From the NCBI RefSeq assembly GCF_000020965.1, contig NC_011297.1, positions 124,001-188,000 of the forward strand: a stretch of 64,000 nt of DNA, written 5' to 3'. The DNA is from Dictyoglomus thermophilum H-6-12 (GTDB taxonomy: Bacteria; Dictyoglomota; Dictyoglomia; Dictyoglomales; Dictyoglomaceae). Made by a program: the position numbers and the translations under genes. The notes beneath the pieces were generated by a model. That model did no database searches and was not told where the DNA came from. It saw only the letters and a list, made by a program, of their open reading frames with translations. Below are positions 18,046 to 32,296 of this stretch, piece after piece. How positions within the stretch are numbered: the first letter of the stretch is position 1; every line of letters begins with the position of its first letter.

Positions 18046-18965
18046 CCCTCCTTTATATTATTAGGTTTAAAATATTGCTCTAAAATGTCTTTTAATTTAC
18101 TTTCATCAGGAATAACATAGCTTATGCCATTTATAGTCTCAGTAGTGCCTGGCATTATAAAAGTATGTATATCCTCTTCACTTATATCCATAAACTTTGA
18201 AGCTATTACAATACCTTCCATAAGGGATACATTGGTTTCAAAAATAGAGCCAGCCAAAGATATGTATTGGGGCATGTTTAGAAGATTTATTTTTTCTTTC
18301 ATTTGCTTAAAAAGAGCCATAAGGAATTTTTGCTGTCTTTCTACTCTTGCTAAATCTCCCATTGGATCATGTCTAAATCTCACATAACCAAGAGCTTCCC
18401 TACCGTTTAAATGATGTACCCCTGGGGTAAGATCTACAAGAAATTTATCAGTTTTGTCTCTATAATACATTCTCCTTTCTACTTCTATGTCTACACCTCC
18501 GATGGCATCAATAAACTTTTCAAATTGTTGAAAATTTACTTTTACATAGTAGTGTATAGGAATGTTTAAAAAACTTTCTAAAGTTTTTAGTGAAAGAGGT
18601 ACTCCTCCATAGGCATAAGCATGATTTATTTTGGTAAAACCATGGTCTTGTATATATACCCTTGTGTCTCTCGGAATAGAGAGAATATTGACCTTTTTAT
18701 TTTTAACATCTAAGGAGATAATTATAATAGTATCACTTCTTCCCGGATCCGTCTTTCGCTCGTCTACTCCTAAGAGAGCAACGTTTATTTTTTCGATTTT
18801 ATTAAAGGCTACATCTAAAAGCTCTACTTTTTCTAAAACAGGATAATTCTTTGTAGGAGTGTAATTGAAGCTATTTTGGATGTAGTAATATCCTCCTACT
18901 CCTACAGCTATTAAGACTATAAGGAGTACTAAAATTCCTATTACAACTGCCTTCCATTTTTTCAT
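18042..18965 (-). CDS. LytR-CpsA-Psr (LCP) family cell-wall glycopolymer ligase
   Basis: 307 residues. An N-terminal membrane helix (about 5-30) anchors an extracellular LCP domain: ALLGVDERKTDPGRSDTIII, NILSIPRDTRV, KINHAYAYGG, GGVDIEV, LNGREALGYVRFRHD and GDLARVERQQ. The Arg and Asp residues that bind polyprenyl pyrophosphate are all there. It attaches glycopolymers to peptidoglycan or another envelope acceptor. First gene of an LCP-rsfS-Clp1-like unit. Confidence 0.92.
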   Translation of the reverse strand: MKKWKAVVIGILVLLIVLIAVGVGGYYYIQNSFNYTPTKNYPVLEKVELLDVAFNKIEKINVALLGVDERKTDPGRSDTIIIISLDVKNKKVNILSIPRDTRVYIQDHGFTKINHAYAYGGVPLSLKTLESFLNIPIHYYVKVNFQQFEKFIDAIGGVDIEVERRMYYRDKTDKFLVDLTPGVHHLNGREALGYVRFRHDPMGDLARVERQQKFLMALFKQMKEKINLLNMPQYISLAGSIFETNVSLMEGIVIASKFMDISEEDIHTFIMPGTTETINGISYVIPDESKLKDILEQYFKPNNIKEG

Positions 18966-19024
18966 TTTTTTCTTCTTTTGCCTCCTTTAGTTTCATTTTT
19001 ACTAATTTTATTATATTACCAAAC

Positions 19025-19057
19025 AAAGAGGCCCCTCAAATTCAAAGGGGCCTCTTT
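19025..19057 (-). terminator. Terminator of the RRM gene
   Basis: AAAGAGGCCCC and GGGGCCTCTTT form an 11-bp stem with a loop of 11 nt; T-rich on the minus-strand exit (TTTGTTT). Confidence 0.8.
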
Positions 19058-19094
19058 TTATTCTCTAAATTTAATTTATTTTTGATTTCATAAA

Positions 19095-19373
19095 TTAACC
19101 ACGGTTTCTTCTCTCACGTGGTCTTTCTTCCCTTGGTTTTGCCTCGTTAACGATTATTCTTCTTCCCTTAACCTCTGTGTTATTAAGAGCAGAGATCATT
19201 TTCTCAGCTTCGCTTTCATCTACCTCTACAAAGCCAAATCCTTTAGATCTTCCTGTATTTCTGTCAGATATGATTCTTGCAGAATATACAGTACCGTGGC
19301 TTGCGAAGATATTTTTTAGTTCCTCTTCTGTTGTTGACCAAGGTAAATTACCTACATACAAAGTCTTGCTCAT
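19095..19373 (-). CDS. RRM-domain RNA-binding protein
   Basis: 92 residues, one RNA-recognition motif: RNP2 LYVGNLPW at about 4-11 and RNP1 KGFGFVEV near 44-51, with a short Arg-rich tail (PREERPRERRNRG). The form matches the cyanobacterial/bacterial Rbp group, whose members are cold- or stress-induced RNA chaperones. GAGGTG sits 5 bp before the ATG. A promoter-like pair lies about 235 bp upstream, so the message has a long leader that includes a strong hairpin and perhaps a short reading frame. Confidence 0.9.
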   Translation of the reverse strand: MSKTLYVGNLPWSTTEEELKNIFASHGTVYSARIISDRNTGRSKGFGFVEVDESEAEKMISALNNTEVKGRRIIVNEAKPREERPRERRNRG

Positions 19374-19594
19374 TTTTTCACCTCATGGAAATTTTTTAGA
19401 GTTTCTGGGGAAGCTTTTGGGGAGCATTCCGGAACCCTTGAAAAAAGAACACTCTTAGGATACTCTCGGTACACTTCACCTCTCTTTCTGGGAAAATAAA
19501 AATACTTGAGAGCTCTTTTAGGGGATTCCCAAGGAGTCTCAAGTATTTTCTTAACGAACTCAAAATTTCTTTTTAAAAACTCAAACATACTCAA
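19370..19594 (-). CDS. Possible 74-residue leader reading frame
   Basis: Opens at TTG 19594 (or ATG 19588) and its TGA overlaps the RRM start as ATGA. The translation (MFEFLKRNFEFVKKIL..., rich in K, R, P) matches no family I know, and the ribosome site is weak. The 19499-19549 hairpin lies inside it. It may be a leader that couples translation to the RRM gene, or just part of a structured untranslated leader. I favour the untranslated option slightly. Confidence 0.3.
   Translation of the reverse strand: MSMFEFLKRNFEFVKKILETPWESPKRALKYFYFPRKRGEVYREYPKSVLFSRVPECSPKASPETLKNFHEVKK
19499..19549 (-). promoter_or_regulatory. Long hairpin in the RRM leader
   Basis: AAAATACTTGAGA (19499-19511) pairs perfectly with TCTCAAGTATTTT (19537-19549); beyond a single bulged G, CTCTTT and AAGGAG extend the stem inward. 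It lies about 60-110 nt into the predicted transcript. No U-run follows directly, so it looks like a folded leader rather than a terminator. Confidence 0.6.
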
Positions 19595-19614
19595 ACAACC
19601 TTTTAGTGAAAGTT

Positions 19615-19642
19615 ATCATATCACAAAAGATTAGAGTTGTAA
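19615..19642 (-). promoter_or_regulatory. Probable RRM promoter
   Basis: Minus strand TTACAA (complement of 19637-19642) and TATGAT (complement of 19615-19620), 16-bp spacer. Confidence 0.4.
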
Positions 19643-19769
19643 ATATGGTAATTTAGAAATTTTTGGTCTTGCTGATTCTTATAAGGATTGATATAATCTA
19701 TCCATAGGGGGAAATTAAAGTGTATTTATTTTTCAAAGACAATATTTTTAAGGATAGGTTAAATTTTTT

Positions 19770-20642
19770 ATGGTTATAAAAGAAATAAATTGTAAGACGG
19801 CTATTTCTAAGTGTAAATTCCCTGATGGTGGATGGGCAATAAATCCATATATTGGGTGCTCTCATGGATGTATTTATTGTTATGCAAGGTTTATGAAAAA
19901 ATTTACAAAACATACTGAGAGATGGGGAGATTTTGTAGATGTAAAAATAAATATGCCTGAAATTCTCAGCAAAGAGATTAAAAAAGAAAGATACAAAAAT
20001 GGTAACATCTATGTAGGTACAGTTACGGATCCATATCAACCATTAGAGGAAAAGTATGAGATTACTAGAAAGGTTCTTGAGATTTTGTCAGAGTATCCTT
20101 ATCCTGTAAGCATACTTACAAAATCTGATCTTGTATTAAGGGATATTGATATTCTTAAGAGGTTTAAAAATGTTGATGTAAATTTCACATTAAATACCCT
20201 TGATGAAGATTGGAAAAATTTGGTAGAGCCAAACTCTCCTCCTATAGAAAATAGAATTTTAGCTATAAGTAAATTAAAAGAAGAGAATATAAAAGTATAT
20301 GCAATGATGGGGCCTTTTTGGCCCTTCTTTTCAGACGCAGAGGAATTAATTAAAACCTTTAAGGTTCTTGGAATAGAAGAGATATACACAGAAAGTTTCA
20401 ATACTATTGGTGGGACTTTTACCGAAGTAGAAGATAGGATGGCTCAGTATTATCCCAATATTCTTCCAAGAATGAAGGAGATTCTTTTTAATAAGGATAA
20501 CTTTAATAATTTTTATTCTCTCATAAGAGAAAACTTATTTGAACTGTCAAAGCAGTATGGAATAAAAATAAACATATATTTTGGCAGAGGTCACAGTAAA
20601 TTTAAAGAAACTACATTTACCTCATCTTCTTATGATGTTTAA
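19770..20642 (+). CDS. SplB-like radical SAM protein
   Basis: 290 residues. The 4Fe-4S/SAM-binding motif is Cys30-x3-Cys34-x2-Cys37 (GCSHGCIYCYAR), and GTVTDPYQPLEEKY with FTLNTLDE fits the spore photoproduct lyase-related (Rv2578c/SplB-like) group. Most members are uncharacterised radical SAM enzymes rather than true lyases. Promoter-like TTGCTG and TATAAT (17 bp apart) lie at about 19671-19699. Its 3' end overlaps the convergent deacetylase gene by 26 bp. Confidence 0.75.
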   Translation: MVIKEINCKTAISKCKFPDGGWAINPYIGCSHGCIYCYARFMKKFTKHTERWGDFVDVKINMPEILSKEIKKERYKNGNIYVGTVTDPYQPLEEKYEITRKVLEILSEYPYPVSILTKSDLVLRDIDILKRFKNVDVNFTLNTLDEDWKNLVEPNSPPIENRILAISKLKEENIKVYAMMGPFWPFFSDAEELIKTFKVLGIEEIYTESFNTIGGTFTEVEDRMAQYYPNILPRMKEILFNKDNFNNFYSLIRENLFELSKQYGIKINIYFGRGHSKFKETTFTSSSYDV

Positions 20643-21597
20643 ATGAATTCTTGATGAACTTATTTGTGTGAATTTGGGGATGGCTTAATATTATATATTT
20701 AAAAAGCATACTTTGAAACCTAGTTAGACTCATATTATAACTTCCTGCATTCAATCGCTTAATTATTATATATTTATCTTTTCCAGGTTTATTAATTCCC
20801 TTGTTAGTAGTATAGAAAACTTCGTATCCTAGTTCTTTAGCGATCTCTAACACAGTAGAATTATAAGCTCCATATGGGAAACAAAGATCTTTTACTTCAA
20901 TATTTAAGTTCTTTTCAAGAAGATATTTTGAGTACCATAAATCTCCAGAGATTCTTGATTTATATTCTTCATCACTTTCTCTGTAGAAAAGAGGTTTATA
21001 GATATGTCCTACAAGGGCTGGGGCTTGACTAAAGAGTCCTGTTCTCACAAGATGATGGGAATCATAAGTATGAGATCCAAAGTATATAAGATTGCTTTTT
21101 AGCATTTCTTTCATTTCATTCCAGGTAAGATGAGGAAAAGCACCAACTTTGCCTACCATGGATACAATAATAAAGTTTATTGCAGGTACTCTATATTTTT
21201 CCAGAATAGGGTAAGCAAGTTTATAAAAACTTTCATATCCGTCATCGAAAGTTATGAGTACTGCATTGTCAGGGATATCTGTTTTTCCTTCCATAAACTC
21301 TCTTAAAGTCTCTGGAGTTATTGGATGAAATCCCGCATTTTTTAAATATCTTATATGCTCTTCAAAAAGTTGGGGAGAAATACTAATAGGGCCTTTTACT
21401 TTTTTATCTAGTACATGATAAGTTAAAACTAAGACCTCATTGGAGTAATAGGGAATAAAACCAGGATTAATCTCATTATGAGAATTAATATCAGCTCTCA
21501 ACTCTACATAAGAATAGCTATAGGAAATGGAAAAGAAAATTAGGATTATAATAAAAATCATTTTATTAATAATATTTAATCTTTTCATATTCCTCAT
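20617..21597 (-). CDS. Secreted polysaccharide deacetylase (NodB domain)
   Basis: 326 residues. A signal anchor (residues 8-30) precedes a CE4 domain: VLTYHVL (motif before), TFDDGYES (catalytic Asp and metal Asp), GSHTYDSHH (metal His pair) and LCFPYGAYN. It probably deacetylates a cell-surface or peptidoglycan GlcNAc polymer. Monocistronic; its tail overlaps the convergent radical SAM gene. Confidence 0.88.
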   Translation of the reverse strand: MRNMKRLNIINKMIFIIILIFFSISYSYSYVELRADINSHNEINPGFIPYYSNEVLVLTYHVLDKKVKGPISISPQLFEEHIRYLKNAGFHPITPETLREFMEGKTDIPDNAVLITFDDGYESFYKLAYPILEKYRVPAINFIIVSMVGKVGAFPHLTWNEMKEMLKSNLIYFGSHTYDSHHLVRTGLFSQAPALVGHIYKPLFYRESDEEYKSRISGDLWYSKYLLEKNLNIEVKDLCFPYGAYNSTVLEIAKELGYEVFYTTNKGINKPGKDKYIIIKRLNAGSYNMSLTRFQSMLFKYIILSHPQIHTNKFIKNSFKHHKKMR

Positions 21598-21892
21598 TCT
21601 TTAATTACTCCTCTTTTATTATCTTTGTTTTTAAGTTGTACTAAGTTTATACCTTAAAAATTTTTTAAGTCAATTGATATCCAAGAAACTGTTTGAAATT
21701 AATTATGGATAGAGATGACGCTACTGAGGAATAAAGAAATCTTCATTAATGAAGTAAGAATAATTTTTAAGGAGAGCTTTAAGTTTTTCTGTTTATATAT
21801 TCTTCATACTGGTACCTATCTCCCTACCTATGCGGTTATGGAGTATGAATCCAAGTTGTAATATGTGTATTTTTTAGGTTATAATTAAAAAC
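21598..21892. other. Intergenic region between deacetylase and LacI genes
   Basis: About 295 bp of AT-rich DNA between divergent genes. I see no coding frame longer than a few codons. A TTATAATTA element at about 21880 could be the -10 for the LacI gene, which would place it on a nearly leaderless message. Confidence 0.3.
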
Positions 21893-22885
21893 ATGAAGAA
21901 AACAAAGTCAATTACAATGAAAGATATAGCTCAAAAAGTTGGGGTTTCTATAGCAACAGTTTCTAGGGTTTTGAATTATGATGAGAATTTTGCAGTTTCT
22001 GACGAAGTTAAAAGAAAGATTTTTGAGGCTGCAGAAGAAGTAAACTATTATCCTAAAAAATATAGGAGAACTAAAACCTATAAAAAGATATTAATTGTTA
22101 AAGCATACTCTGAAAAAGTCGAGCTAGAGGATACTTATTACTTATCTCTTCGTGTAACTATTGAGCGGTTGCTTAGAATGAACGAATTTTTTGCGGAGAT
22201 TAAAGATGATAATTTAAGTTTAGAAGAGCTTGAAAATTATCATGGGGTAATAATTTTAGGAAATTTAGAAGAAAAAAAACTTTATAGCTTTTTGTCTAAG
22301 AATCTAAATATTATTTTAGTAGATTTTTCTTGTGACAATCCATATGTGGATAGTGTTGTAGTAAACTATAAATTGGGAGTTAAGCAGGCTTTAGAATATT
22401 TACTAGTTTTAGGACATAAAAAAATTGGAATTATAAGCGGAAGAGAAAATACGGGGAACATGGATATGAGAGAGTTATACTTTCGCAAATTTTTGCAAGA
22501 GAAAAATTTATTAAATGAGAATTATATATTTTATGGAGATTTTACCCCTCATGGGGGATATATGGCTGCAAAGGAAATGCTAAATCTTCCTGATAAACCA
22601 ACTGCAATATTTGTTTCTAATGATTCTATGGCTATTGGATGTTATAAGGCAATTTATGAATTGGGATTGAAAATTCCTGAAGATATAAGTATTGTTGGTT
22701 TTAATAATATATCAATTTCGCGTTTTATGACACCTCCTTTAACTACAGTTAATGTTTCAGTTGAAGAAATGGCTGAGACATCTTTATATTTGCTTAAAGA
22801 TAGACTAAAGAGAAACCGTAAAATTGGCAAGAAAGTTACTATTTCAACAGAGCTTCTAGTGAGGGAAAGTTGTAAAGAAGTTTAA
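21893..22885 (+). CDS. LacI-family transcriptional regulator
   Basis: 330 residues. LacI helix-turn-helix TMKDIAQKVGVSIATVSRVLN at about 8-28 with the hinge region, then a periplasmic-binding-like sugar domain (VSNDSMAIGCYKAIYELGLKIPEDISIVGFNN). No ribosome site is obvious before the ATG. It is convergent with the EamA/LacZ operon and is the likely regulator of that beta-galactoside uptake operon by proximity. Confidence 0.9.
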   Translation: MKKTKSITMKDIAQKVGVSIATVSRVLNYDENFAVSDEVKRKIFEAAEEVNYYPKKYRRTKTYKKILIVKAYSEKVELEDTYYLSLRVTIERLLRMNEFFAEIKDDNLSLEELENYHGVIILGNLEEKKLYSFLSKNLNIILVDFSCDNPYVDSVVVNYKLGVKQALEYLLVLGHKKIGIISGRENTGNMDMRELYFRKFLQEKNLLNENYIFYGDFTPHGGYMAAKEMLNLPDKPTAIFVSNDSMAIGCYKAIYELGLKIPEDISIVGFNNISISRFMTPPLTTVNVSVEEMAETSLYLLKDRLKRNRKIGKKVTISTELLVRESCKEV

Positions 22886-22898
22886 TTGAAAAATAACT

Positions 22899-23803
22899 CT
22901 AATTTGTTTTAAGATCGATTAGAGATACGATAATAGCACTAGATAAAATGAGCCCACACCCAAGTATAGTAGGTAAGTTTATATCCTCTTTATATAAAAG
23001 GTAAGAAGCTAAATATCCCCAAATAGCTTCAGTACTTAGTATAATTGAAGTAATATAAGGTTTTATGAATTTTTGGGAGTAGGTTTGTAATATGTAGGCT
23101 AATAAGGTGCTGAATAAACAAATGTAGACCAAGCTAAATAAAAGTCTTTTGTTTTTTTCTCCTATAATAATAAATACAAGATTTTTAAACCAAACAAAAT
23201 TATATTTTATTAAGATAAGGAGCAAAGAGATTAAAGAAACAGTTAAAAATTGCCAAAAGGATAAATTTATCAGGTCATCATTTTTTATGAAAATATCAGT
23301 AAAAACTATGTGAAATCCAAAAAACAGAGCGCATAATAGGCTAAAAAAATCTCCTTTATTTAGATAAAAAGCATCTCCAGAATATGATAATAAAAAAACT
23401 CCTAGTACACATAATAAGGCTGAAACTATGTGAAAGAATTTTGGTTTTTTCCCTCTTATTAACCAATATAAAAATGGTACTATAACCACGTTAGTACTTG
23501 TAAGAAAGGCATTCTTTCCAGGAGTAGTATAGAATATACCTATAGTTTGAGTCCAAAAAGCAAGAAAAAGAAAAAAGCCTAATATAAATCCTCTTTTTAT
23601 TGTTTGTAATCTAGAACTCCTGATAGAGTTATAGTAAATAATAATAAGGAAAAAGGCAGAAGAGAAAAATCTGATAAACAATACTTGTATAGGGGTAATA
23701 TGTGTTACACTTTCTTTAACAGCTACAAAGCCAAATCCCCATATGGTCGTTGCTAAAATTAAGCTTATATACGAACTTATATACGAAAAAGACAAATTAT
23801 GCA

Positions 23804-23804
<1 letters not shown>
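22899..23804 (-). CDS. EamA/DMT family transporter
   Basis: 301 residues with about ten hydrophobic segments in two EamA repeats; ATTIWGFGFVAVK near the N-terminus and STEAIWGYLASYLLY in the second repeat are typical. Members export metabolites or amino acids, or import sugars; substrate unknown. Last gene of the lacZ operon; its start overlaps the lacZ stop by one base. Confidence 0.85.
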
Positions 23805-28543
<4,739 letters not shown>

Positions 28544-28547
<4 letters not shown>

Positions 28548-29365
28548 CCCTTTACACTAACACTTACAATTCCTTCGGTAATATATCTCTGGGCAAAAAT
28601 ATACAATACTAACGGTGGAATAGAAGCTATAGTTGTAATTGCCATAATTTTATTTATTTCAATATGATGTAAGCCTCTAAATTGAGCTACTCCTAGCATT
28701 AAAGTGTATTTTTGGGGATTGTTTATAAAAATCAGAGGACCTAAAAAATCATTCCAGCAAGTTAAGAAGTTAAATATGATTAGTACCATAATAGCTGGAA
28801 TTATTAAAGGAATAAATATTCTTAAGAATATTTGAAAATCATTTGCCCCATCTATTGCTGCGGCTTCTTCTAGTTCTTTAGGTATGGTAAGCAAGAATTG
28901 TCTTAAAAGGAATATATAAAATGGACTTCCAAACCATGCTGGAATAATAAAAGGTTTTAGAGTATCAATCCATTTTAGAGCTTTGAAAAGTACATATTGA
29001 GGAATCATAGTTACGTCCCAAGGAATCATCATGGTGGCGAGTAGAATAGTAAATAGAAGCTCTCGGCCTTTGAACTTATATCTTGCAAAACCATAAGCTA
29101 CAAGGGTACAGGAAAAAACCTGACCTAAGGTATTAAAGAGAACAATGATTAGTGAATTTTTTAAGTAGAGAGCAAATGGTTGAGCATTCCAAGCATCCAC
29201 AAAATTTTTAAAATTAATTTTTGACGGAAAAAATACTGGAGGGTATGTAAATATTTCATTTGGGGGTTTTATAGCACTTATTATCATCCAATAAATAGGA
29301 CCGATAAAATATATTGATAACACAATCATTACTAAATAGTAACCTATCTTTATTATCTTATTCAT
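28544..29365 (-). CDS. Sugar ABC transporter permease (MalG/UgpE type)
   Basis: 273 residues, six membrane helices. The coupling loop EEAAAIDGANDFQIFLRIFIPL is intact and the C-terminus (QRYITEGIVSVSVKG) is the standard MalG-like end. It pairs with the MalF-type permease upstream. The ATPase is not encoded in the operon, so a shared MsmK-like ATPase elsewhere is expected. Confidence 0.92.
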
Positions 29366-29379
29366 TTAAAATACACCTC

Positions 29380-30264
29380 CTATTTTTCCCCTTCGTAATA
29401 TACCCATCTGTTTGAACTCTTAAATAATATCAAAGTTAAGATTAGTATTATTAAAAACATTATCCAAGCATTAGCAGAAGCATAGCCTAGTTTTGAATAT
29501 CTAAAAGCATTGTGGTATACATACATAGCATAAACATATGAACTTCTAGCAGGGCCACCTCCAGTTAATAGTAATGCAAGTGTTAAAACCTGGAAGGCAC
29601 TTATAAGGGTAGTTATCAGATTAAATAATATGGTTGGAGAAAGCATTGGTATTGTAATTTTGATAAACCTAGGCCACCACGTAGCTCCATCAATATATGC
29701 TGCTTCGTATAATTCCTTGGGAATTCCTTTTAATCCTGCGAGAAAGATCAACATGGTATTACCCATAGTCCATAAACTTGCAATTACAAGAGAGAAAACG
29801 CTCCATCTAGTATCTCCAAGCCAATTGATGCCTTCTATTTTTAATAAAAGAGATAGAATATAATTTAGGATTCCATATTCTTTATCATATATCCAAGACC
29901 AAACTATTGCTATTGCAACTCCAGAGACAACGGTAGGAAGAAAGAATAATGCTTTAAATAAAGTGGTAAATTTATAATTAGTGTTAATTAATATTGCACA
30001 GAGCAAAGCGAATATAGTATTTAATGGTACATACCAGAGTACATATTTAAAGGTTACTTTCAAGGAATGATAGAAAAGGGGGTCTTTGAACATATCTGAG
30101 TAGTTTTTTAAACCAATGAAGACTGGTTTCCCCACAATGGGCCATTTATAGAAGCTCATCACTAAAGAAAAAAAGAGAGGGCCTATGGTAAATATTAAAA
30201 AACCTAAAATCCAGGGCATGAGAAATAGAAAAGGAATATATTCTTTTTTGTTTTTAATCCTCAT
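29380..30264 (-). CDS. Sugar ABC transporter permease (MalF/UgpA type)
   Basis: 294 residues with six helices; LYEAAYIDGATWWPRFIKITIPML is the coupling loop and LTGGGPARSSYVYAMYVY the next conserved segment. 14 bp before the MalG-type gene. It is separated from the binding-protein gene by a strong hairpin. Confidence 0.92.
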   Translation of the reverse strand: MRIKNKKEYIPFLFLMPWILGFLIFTIGPLFFSLVMSFYKWPIVGKPVFIGLKNYSDMFKDPLFYHSLKVTFKYVLWYVPLNTIFALLCAILINTNYKFTTLFKALFFLPTVVSGVAIAIVWSWIYDKEYGILNYILSLLLKIEGINWLGDTRWSVFSLVIASLWTMGNTMLIFLAGLKGIPKELYEAAYIDGATWWPRFIKITIPMLSPTILFNLITTLISAFQVLTLALLLTGGGPARSSYVYAMYVYHNAFRYSKLGYASANAWIMFLIILILTLILFKSSNRWVYYEGEK

Positions 30265-30373
30265 AAATATTCACCTCTTTTATTCTTATGAATAAGGTTG
30301 GAATTACTTATAAATTGCGAGATTTCATCTTTTTTAACTTTTTTAAATTTTTGATTTATTTTTCGATTTTATT

Positions 30374-30409
30374 AAGGGGGGAACAATAGTTTACTATTGT
30401 TCCCCCCTT
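30374..30409 (-). terminator. Hairpin between binding protein and permease genes
   Basis: A perfect 16-bp stem (arms 30374-30389 and 30394-30409; AAGGGGGGAACAATAG on the plus strand) with a 4-nt loop. On the minus strand it follows the binding-protein gene and is followed by TTAATAAAAT, so it probably causes partial termination and message stability that favour the binding protein. Confidence 0.8.
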
Positions 30410-30472
30410 TTAAAATATTGTTAAATATCTTAGTAATACTCCTGGCCTATATTAAACTTTAACTTATAAAAT

Positions 30473-31714
30473 TTAATCTTTTAACCAATCTTTAGTACGG
30501 TTGACGAGATTGTCAAGATATTCTTTTATCTTTTCCTCGTTAGCCTGTTCACTGAATATTTGTTCTATAGTAATTGCTAATTCATCATATATTCTTCTCA
30601 TGTTTTTATTCAAATAGAATGATGGAATCTTATCTGCAGAAACCTCAATCATTTTGTAAAAAGGCTTATAATAAGGATTAGAGTTTAATTTTAGCTCAGC
30701 AACAACGGTTTTCCTAGTAGGTAAATCTCCTTTTCTCATCTTTATAGCTTCTTTATTGTAACTATAATATTTAACGAATTCCCAAGCTTCTTTTAGATTC
30801 TTTGTGTCTTTTGCTATTGAGATAGCAGAAACATTTAATATACTTTTAACTGGTTTCCCTTTAAAGGCAGGAAGTATATGAACTCCAAAATTAAGTTTGG
30901 CTTCAATGAATTCAGGAAGTCTCCATATACCACTTTCAAGCATTCCAAGTTTCCCAGCCTTAAAGAGATCTCCTCCTGATTGTATTTGTTGAGTTCCTGT
31001 AAGAACTGCGATTTTTTCTTTCAACATCTTTGTAAAAAGACTCAAGACTTCTACCATTTCTCTGCTATTTAAATATCCGTTTATTTCTTTACCGTCCGGA
31101 CTACAGTATGATCCTCCATTGCTCCAAAGAAATTGTTCAAAGTCATAAGGATCTGGACTTACTGGGAATGCAAAGCCATATATTTTTTGGGATGGGTTTG
31201 TTAATTTTCTTGCTTTTTCTATAAATTCGTCCCAAGTCCAATTAGTAGATGGTGTTGTTATTTTTTGGGTCTTGAATAAGTCTTTGTTGTAGTATATTAC
31301 GTGGCTTGTAAATCCAACAGGAAGTCCATATAATTTACCTTCATATTTACAATAGTTAAATAATGCTGGGTAATAATCATTTAAATTTATACTTTTATCT
31401 TGTTTTAATAGGTCATCTAGAGGAATTAGAGATTCGTAGTAGGTAGGGAAATCCCACATATACATTACATCTGGTGGATTTTTGGCTCCGAAGGAGGCAG
31501 CTAATTTTTGATCAAAAGAATCTCCATAGCTTTCTACTTGTACTTTTATGTTGGGGTATTCCCTTTCGAATCTTTTGGCTATTTCTTGCTCTATTTTATA
31601 AAGCTCTCCAGTATCCCAAGTTGCAAATCTAATTGTGACAACTTTTTGTGAAAAGGAGATAGAAATACCTAAAAGTAGTAGGAACACTAAGAAAAAAGTG
31701 TTAAGTCTTCTCAT
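30473..31714 (-). CDS. Sugar ABC transporter substrate-binding protein
   Basis: 413 residues. Signal peptide (MRRLNTFFLVFLLLLGISISFS), no lipobox Cys. Family-1 solute-binding fold: FEREYPNIKVQVESYG, PDVMYMWDFP, YYNKDLF, WTWDEFIEKARKL. First gene of the lacZ operon; it captures the oligosaccharide outside the membrane. GGAGGGTG precedes ATG. Confidence 0.92.
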   Translation of the reverse strand: MRRLNTFFLVFLLLLGISISFSQKVVTIRFATWDTGELYKIEQEIAKRFEREYPNIKVQVESYGDSFDQKLAASFGAKNPPDVMYMWDFPTYYESLIPLDDLLKQDKSINLNDYYPALFNYCKYEGKLYGLPVGFTSHVIYYNKDLFKTQKITTPSTNWTWDEFIEKARKLTNPSQKIYGFAFPVSPDPYDFEQFLWSNGGSYCSPDGKEINGYLNSREMVEVLSLFTKMLKEKIAVLTGTQQIQSGGDLFKAGKLGMLESGIWRLPEFIEAKLNFGVHILPAFKGKPVKSILNVSAISIAKDTKNLKEAWEFVKYYSYNKEAIKMRKGDLPTRKTVVAELKLNSNPYYKPFYKMIEVSADKIPSFYLNKNMRRIYDELAITIEQIFSEQANEEKIKEYLDNLVNRTKDWLKD

Positions 31715-31746
31715 TATACACCCTCCTTTTTATAATTGTTAATGTT

Positions 31747-31775
31747 ATTTTAAAAAAATTTTACTTAAATGTCAA
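31747..31775 (-). promoter_or_regulatory. Promoter of the lacZ/ABC operon
   Basis: Minus strand TTGACA (complement of 31770-31775), 17-bp spacer, TAAAAT (complement of 31747-31752), about 35 bp before the binding-protein start. Confidence 0.65.
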
Positions 31776-32296
31776 TAATTTTAATAAAAATTTTTGATTT
31801 AGGTTTTCCTGTTTTGCCTTGTTGACTAATAAAATCTTCTTTTTTAAAGATTTTTGCTTTCAAGAAGCTAAATAAAGTTTAAAAGTCGGTTTAGTTTTTT
31901 ATTTAATTTATCCTTATTTTAGGAAACTAAGCACTGATTTTAATAAATAAGGAGATTTTTATTAAGGAAAAAGCATAGCTTTGAGGAGTTGGAAAACTTT
32001 AGCCTTATATTCTTTTAGTCTTACCTGTGTTCATACTTATACAGTTTAGGAATTTTTTGGTTTCTGAGACTGTTTAAAAAAATCAAAATTATAGTCAAGA
32101 GAGAAACTACAATAAGGATAAGAGGTTGCATACAACCTTGCTATATTCTATTTTGTTGTTATCTCATAATTTTCTTATCTTATAAAGATCTTCCCTCATA
32201 GAATATCTCTTCGCCTCTTTCCTTTGTTTACTTAAGTAGGGATTTTAATAGATTTACCCCACTGGTATAAGCTTTTCCCTCCTCTCTCAAACTATA
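31776..32296. other. Gene-free region, possible remnant
   Basis: About 520 bp with no convincing gene. A short minus-strand frame at 32021-32131 encodes MQPLILIVVSLLTIILIFLN..., a single membrane-helix-like stretch of 36 codons, and flanking frames are stop-ridden; it may be the debris of a membrane protein gene. GGTTGCATACAACC at about 32124 is a small palindrome. Confidence 0.25.

Noticed and set aside
19720-19776. Short frame from GTG 19720 ahead of the radical SAM gene
   Set aside because: Only about 19 codons, in another frame, with no family resemblance; a leader peptide is possible but unsupported.
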